Source of the DNA: a virus
IMG/VR virus record: IMGVR_UViG_3300023110_001514
Span: 1-25,854 of that record
Strand: one strand, 5' to 3'
Length of the DNA stretch: 25,854 nt
Part shown: piece by piece, positions 22,787-25,854 of the stretch
How positions within the stretch are numbered: position 1 is the stretch's first letter
Layout of the letters: each line of letters starts with the position of its first letter
Made by a program: the position numbers and the translations under genes
Notes under the pieces: model-generated
Database searches by the model: none
What the model saw: only the letters and a program-made list of their open reading frames with translations
Told to the model about the DNA's origin: nothing

Positions 22787-23245
22787 TTAGAACCTCGTGT
22801 TGTAACGATTTTCGGGATCAACCTCATCGGCAACTAATGGTGTACCCATGAATGTTTCTGAGTCTTCGCAATCCCAGTTATTTTCTGACAGCCACCAATC
22901 ACCTTCCTCTTCAAGCGTCTCTTGGAACCATTCTTCAGAGAGAGTCGTATTATCGGAAAGCATAGGCTCGAAAAAGCAAGAACACTGATCGAAACATTCT
23001 ACGAATTCATGTTCTTCAAAATCACACTCCGGTTCACAGTCGATCTCACTATCATCGGAAAGATATGATTCCAGCAAAGCCTTTTCGTCTTCGTTGGTGA
23101 TTTTTACGATATAAGACCCAGACCTATACATGGATTCTACACGACAACGGTCATTACTTTCGTTGTCTTTCCAATACTCCCACTGTACAAAGCTCTTTTT
23201 GTACTTGGGGTAGATCATATATTCTTTGCCAATTACGATTTCCAT
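22787..23245 (-). CDS. Acidic cysteine-rich protein, unknown function (152 residues)
   Basis: The protein has a Cys cluster at residues 70-90: C70, C74, C84, C88 and C90, with CEPEC and CFDQCSC spacing, plus C34 and C126. Such spacing could hold zinc or an iron-sulfur cluster, but the pattern does not match a named family. The rest is very acidic with many Trp residues (GDWWLSENNWD). The N-terminal part is basic-aromatic (KYKKSFVQWEYW). AGGAG lies before the ATG. I do not recognise a homologue. Confidence 0.72.
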   Translation of the reverse strand: MEIVIGKEYMIYPKYKKSFVQWEYWKDNESNDRCRVESMYRSGSYIVKITNEDEKALLESYLSDDSEIDCEPECDFEEHEFVECFDQCSCFFEPMLSDNTTLSEEWFQETLEEEGDWWLSENNWDCEDSETFMGTPLVADEVDPENRYNTRF

Positions 23246-23271
23246 AATATCTCCTGATGATTTAATTATCG

Positions 23272-23655
23272 TTACGAACCTACTACATACCTCAGCAATC
23301 CGCCAGCAAGCATGAGTGCGATTACACCGTTGAGTAGAATGAGTGCTCTATCTTTCCACATGAAACCCACAATCCACCAACCTACTGCTCCGATCCAACT
23401 GAGAAATATATCCCACACCTGTAAAGGGTGCCCTAAGAGAAGCGCATCAGGCGAGTTACTAGCACGAATACTAATTGCTACCATAATAATACAACTACTA
23501 GCCCATTTGATCCACCAACTGAGATCACCTTTCGGGGTAGCGCTTTTTACGATTCGATTACTGTGCTTGATTTCAGCAACAGTGAATTCTGCTGATTGTC
23601 CTTCAATGATTACATTATCTAGTTTTTCGGATTCTGGAGTTACTTTTCTAGCCAC
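23272..23655 (-). CDS. Membrane protein with three predicted helices (127 residues)
   Basis: The start is placed at a GTG (23655) that has AAGGA seven bases upstream and overlaps the previous gene by eight bases; the open frame continues further upstream, but without a ribosome site and across the upstream gene. Membrane helices lie at about 47-64, 82-99 and 104-123. The last two (VGWWIVGFMWKDRALILLNG) form a motif I recall from T4-like marine phage membrane proteins. Residues 1-45 are a soluble, hydrophilic cytoplasmic part. The function is unknown. Confidence 0.68.
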   Translation of the reverse strand: MARKVTPESEKLDNVIIEGQSAEFTVAEIKHSNRIVKSATPKGDLSWWIKWASSCIIMVAISIRASNSPDALLLGHPLQVWDIFLSWIGAVGWWIVGFMWKDRALILLNGVIALMLAGGLLRYVVGS

Positions 23656-23788
23656 CGTCGTATCCTTGTCGCTTCCAGCGTTCGAGTGTTTCCTTTTCAA
23701 TCTCTTTTTGTGAGTAATACATGGTGATTCCACCAAATACCATCGGGGTCAAAAAGATACATAACAGCCCTATTACACCTACACTCAT
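23648..23788 (-). CDS. Membrane microprotein (46 residues)
   Basis: This short gene, MSVGVIGLLCIFLTPMVFGG and then a charged tail (QKEIEKETLERWKRQGYDGG), has one N-terminal membrane helix (about 3-24). GAAGG precedes the ATG, which overlaps the upstream stop (ATGA). The tail carries the ribosome site for the next gene. The tight coupling on both sides is the main evidence that it is real. Confidence 0.65.
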   Translation of the reverse strand: MSVGVIGLLCIFLTPMVFGGITMYYSQKEIEKETLERWKRQGYDGG

Positions 23789-24120
23789 CCTTCTTTCTCC
23801 AAGTCCCACACACACTTATTAGGTGGGGCTTTCCTGGTCATCTTTTTGGTGTAGAGGTGACCATTTTTCTCGGCATCTTGGAACACAAGTGCAGTGATAA
23901 AGAATCCACCGATCACAAGTAGATGTCCTCCAACACTATAGATGCCCCAGTAAATCGTATATCCTGCCCAGAAGGTAAAGATTGCAGTCCACATCACGGA
24001 CAGGTAAAACATCAGAATAAACTGTGTGAACGGATTCGGAATATGCCGAAGGGGATTTATTTTCAAATCAAAAAAGAAATTGTATAGGTCATAGACCCAT
24101 AGACCAAGCTGTTTAAACAT
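23785..24120 (-). CDS. Conserved phage membrane protein (111 residues)
   Basis: INPLRHIPNP (21-30) leads into membrane helices at about 32-57 and 61-80 (MFYLSVMWTAIFTFWAGYTI and HLLVIGGFFITALVFQDAE). The proline-rich entry and the FQDAE exit are features I recall from small T4-like cyanophage membrane proteins. The C-terminus is basic and hydrophilic. AGGAG precedes the ATG. The function is unknown. Confidence 0.75.
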   Translation of the reverse strand: MFKQLGLWVYDLYNFFFDLKINPLRHIPNPFTQFILMFYLSVMWTAIFTFWAGYTIYWGIYSVGGHLLVIGGFFITALVFQDAEKNGHLYTKKMTRKAPPNKCVWDLEKEG

Positions 24121-24128
24121 TCTAACTC

Positions 24129-24455
24129 CTAAAGTTCTGCTACGTGCTTACAGGTCCGACGAAATTTATAGCCGGGACAGTTACACACACCATCAATGAT
24201 AACGTATGTCTGACCCTTGGAACCTTTGACCGTAATTGCATCTTCAGGTAATGATTCATCCATGACTCCAAGCTTCTCAAATTTCCTACGAGATTTTGAG
24301 AAACCTTTCAAGGGGTTTTTAAAGACAGTACGTGGTCCAGTCGGAGATTGGAACGCAACCAGATGGCCGGAAGAATTGACCCAATAAGTGCCGTTATTGG
24401 CAGTCAAAGCTGGGTCATCCCATTTGGTAATCTCTTTCAATATTTCAATGGGCAT
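24129..24455 (-). CDS. SWIM zinc-finger protein (108 residues)
   Basis: The C-terminus carries C91-N-C93 and C102-K-H104, the CxC(n)CxH pattern of a SWIM zinc finger (VCNCPGYKFRRTCKH), which binds DNA or proteins. A strand-rich middle (YWVNSSGHLVAFQSPTG) precedes it. The ATG at 24455 has GAGG nine bases upstream; an ATG at 24464 has that GAGG directly abutting it and is less likely. The zinc finger is at the very end with only four residues beyond it, which is normal for the small phage forms. The target is unknown. Confidence 0.78.
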   Translation of the reverse strand: MPIEILKEITKWDDPALTANNGTYWVNSSGHLVAFQSPTGPRTVFKNPLKGFSKSRRKFEKLGVMDESLPEDAITVKGSKGQTYVIIDGVCNCPGYKFRRTCKHVAEL

Positions 24456-24633
24456 TCGGGGCATCCTCGAGTTTTAATGCAAGCTCTTTAATACGTGTAT
24501 TCAGTTCTGCTAATCGATCAAGCTTTTCGTAGTAAGCCTGTCCATCATCATATTCTAAACGATCACGTACCAAAGCTGCTTCATCTTGTAGACTTTCGAT
24601 TGCTGTTTTAATTTCAATCTTAGTCAGTTCCAC
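24445..24633 (-). CDS. Small coiled-coil protein (62 residues, GTG start)
   Basis: The start is GTG with AAGGAG at ideal spacing. The protein (MELTKIEIKTAIESLQDEAA, continuing with LDRLAELNTRIKELALKLED) is almost wholly helical with heptad Leu/Ile spacing, suggesting a dimeric coiled coil. The ribosome site lies in the final codons of the upstream gene. The function is unknown. Confidence 0.68.
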   Translation of the reverse strand: MELTKIEIKTAIESLQDEAALVRDRLEYDDGQAYYEKLDRLAELNTRIKELALKLEDAPNAH

Positions 24634-24635
24634 TT

Positions 24636-24818
24636 TTATCTCCTTACAAAGTCTTCGAAGAACTCTCCCCCAAGTTCGTCGATGTCGTCACAAAGATCTT
24701 TAAATTTACACAATAGGTAATAGAAAAGATCCCACATTAAAACGGGAATTATCACTAAAGCAATTTTGAAAATTCGCTTCCATTCAAACTCCTCAAACAC
24801 TTCTCTGCGTATTCGCAT
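24636..24818 (-). CDS. Small membrane protein (60 residues)
   Basis: One membrane helix at about 17-37 (FKIALVIIPVLMWDLFYYLL) is flanked by a basic N-terminus (MRIRREVFEEFEWKR) and an acidic C-terminus. GGGGGA precedes the ATG. The final codons contain the AAGGAG used by the next gene. The function is unknown. Confidence 0.62.
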   Translation of the reverse strand: MRIRREVFEEFEWKRIFKIALVIIPVLMWDLFYYLLCKFKDLCDDIDELGGEFFEDFVRR

Positions 24819-24834
24819 TTATCCCCCGCTTTTC

Positions 24835-25071
24835 TTATTGTACCCAAACATGGTTATACTTATCTGGGTAATTCTCGCAAGTGTAATCAAACTTGGTATC
24901 ATAATTGATTACACGGACACATTCACCAGTAGAGTTACTGAAGTGCACATCAGGCATTGAAGATAACCCAATCATCGCAAAAATGATGCCCATAAAAAGA
25001 GCACAGATAATCATCACCGATATGCAATAATGGATATACATCTCAATCACTGGGTCTTTCGAAAGCCTCAT
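24835..25071 (-). CDS. Conserved phage membrane-anchored protein (78 residues)
   Basis: One membrane helix (about 12-36) is followed by MPDVHFSNSTGECVRVINYD and CENYPDKYNHVWVQ, a C-terminal domain I recall as strongly conserved in T4-like marine phages. Cys 51 and Cys 65 could form a disulfide if this part is periplasmic. The ATG overlaps the upstream stop (ATGA). The function is unknown. Confidence 0.78.
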   Translation of the reverse strand: MRLSKDPVIEMYIHYCISVMIICALFMGIIFAMIGLSSMPDVHFSNSTGECVRVINYDTKFDYTCENYPDKYNHVWVQ

Positions 25072-25421
25072 GCAAAGTCCTCTTCAAATTCTTTTTGAAT
25101 TGCAGTCTGTTTCAGAACAGATTCTACAGCATCGACAGCAGAACGTCGGTGACCACCAATGTGCCAATCATAAGGTGTACCGTCACGTGATCGTCGACCA
25201 CCATCAAAATCTTTCCAATCGTAGATTGTGGCAATCACGTAGGTACTGAAGCTAGGATCGAAGAACTCTAGTTCCCACTCAGTGTTCACCTTGCCATCAC
25301 CACTTGGTGTATCATAATGGGGTTCACCAAATGCCTCAACCATCTCATCGTAAGTTGCAGAAACGTGTCCCTGCAAAGAAGTCATGTTACTCGTACCACG
25401 GCCGATTAATTTAAATTTCAT
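25068..25421 (-). CDS. Conserved soluble phage protein (117 residues)
   Basis: The protein has FGEPHYDTPSGDGKVNTEWE (31-50), VIATIYDWKDF and WHIGGH blocks, a small alpha/beta arrangement I associate with uncharacterised proteins of marine phages. No catalytic signature is seen. Its start overlaps the upstream stop by one base (TAATG), so the two are coupled. The function is unknown. Confidence 0.72.
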   Translation of the reverse strand: MKFKLIGRGTSNMTSLQGHVSATYDEMVEAFGEPHYDTPSGDGKVNTEWELEFFDPSFSTYVIATIYDWKDFDGGRRSRDGTPYDWHIGGHRRSAVDAVESVLKQTAIQKEFEEDFA

Positions 25422-25854
25422 TACGCTGCCTCCTGAGGTGCATATTTGTCGAACCAGGCTGAAAGCCCTGAATAGGGGACAATATCCCCGTTAATCATTT
25501 CGTATGAGGCCCCGTATGTCTCAGTCTCACCATTATCCAACACATCGTATGAGGTGAACTCCTTAGCAATTTCTTTGCGGAGGTAACCAAACTCTGTGTT
25601 GTTTGAGGTACGGGTGAAGGACACTCGGTCTTCCTTGACCGTGCCATAATAGGGAGCATCCCATTCAGCACAGTGATCGGTAACGTTGAAGTCGATATCA
25701 TCGACCACAGTCTCGCCGATAGAGTACTCCTGAAAGTATTCGCTCTTACTGGTGCAAGCAGCCTCGACTTTGGCCCACCACTTGGGGTCCATGTTCTCTT
25801 CAACAGTACAGTCGAAGATATAGGTGTTGCCACCCTTGGGTTTCCAGTATTGAG
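25421..25854 (-). CDS. Unidentified phage protein, 5' end beyond the window
   Basis: The frame is open from the right edge to the TAA at 25421-25423. The ATG at 25792 (MDPKWWAKVEAACTSKSEYF) lacks a good ribosome site. Upstream codons continue in a protein-like way (YWKPKGGNTYIFDCTVEEN), so the gene most likely starts outside. The visible 144 residues are acidic and aromatic with no recognised motif; the stretch around FSFTRTSNN-like coding (VSFTRTSNNTEFGYLRKEIA) suggests a mixed alpha/beta fold. The function is unknown. Confidence 0.65.
   Translation of the reverse strand, partial: QYWKPKGGNTYIFDCTVEENMDPKWWAKVEAACTSKSEYFQEYSIGETVVDDIDFNVTDHCAEWDAPYYGTVKEDRVSFTRTSNNTEFGYLRKEIAKEFTSYDVLDNGETETYGASYEMINGDIVPYSGLSAWFDKYAPQEAA

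Noticed and set aside
1-25854. tRNA genes, CRISPR arrays, insertion sequences, introns or integrase/attachment sites
   Set aside because: None was seen on either strand. No clover-leaf, spaced repeat, transposase or split structural gene was found; all recognised structural genes are uninterrupted.

Overview
This window is part of a T4-like myovirus genome. The evidence is a co-directional run of virion genes in the classical order: neck gp13 and gp14, tail-sheath stabiliser gp15, terminase gp16/gp17, sheath gp18, tail tube gp19, portal gp20, head-core genes, protease gp21, scaffold gp22 and major capsid gp23. Several are preceded by the T4-type late promoter TATAAATA. The family resemblance of the small accessory genes, recalled rather than searched, points to marine T4-like phages (cyanophage, pelagiphage or vibriophage type). 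The host is not identifiable, but a TonB-dependent receptor and two lipoproteins imply a Gram-negative bacterium.

Layout. (1) 1-13839, plus strand: the late morphogenesis module. One non-structural gene, a cytidylyltransferase-like nucleotidyltransferase, sits between gp15 and gp16. Seven TATAAATA or AATAAATA late promoters and a TTCG-loop terminator after gp23 frame the transcription units. (2) 13840-18496: an unusual cell-envelope insert. A 929-residue TonB-dependent receptor carries a ParB/Srx-like domain between its signal peptide and TonB box. It runs convergently into a 549-residue zinc-metallopeptidase lipoprotein with three Cys/ADGxGG repeats. The receptor leader holds a terminator-like hairpin and a possible anti-Shine-Dalgarno pairing. 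(3) 18561-22235, minus strand: a tightly packed operon driven by a near-consensus sigma70 promoter at 22264-22292. It encodes a full-length IscU-type Fe-S scaffold, a DsbA-like DNA-binding protein, a small lipoprotein and many microproteins. (4) 22301-25854, minus strand: more overlapping small genes, including several membrane microproteins and a SWIM zinc-finger protein. They are transcribed from a promoter beyond the right edge.

How it fits together. The plus strand builds and packages the virion late in infection; the minus strand looks like early host-takeover genes. The most notable content is the host-like set: an outer-membrane receptor with an unprecedented-looking periplasmic ParB-like domain, a surface-anchored metallopeptidase next to it, and IscU a few kilobases away. 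Receptor-mediated metal uptake plus Fe-S assembly is a tempting common theme (inference), as is remodelling of the infected cell surface.
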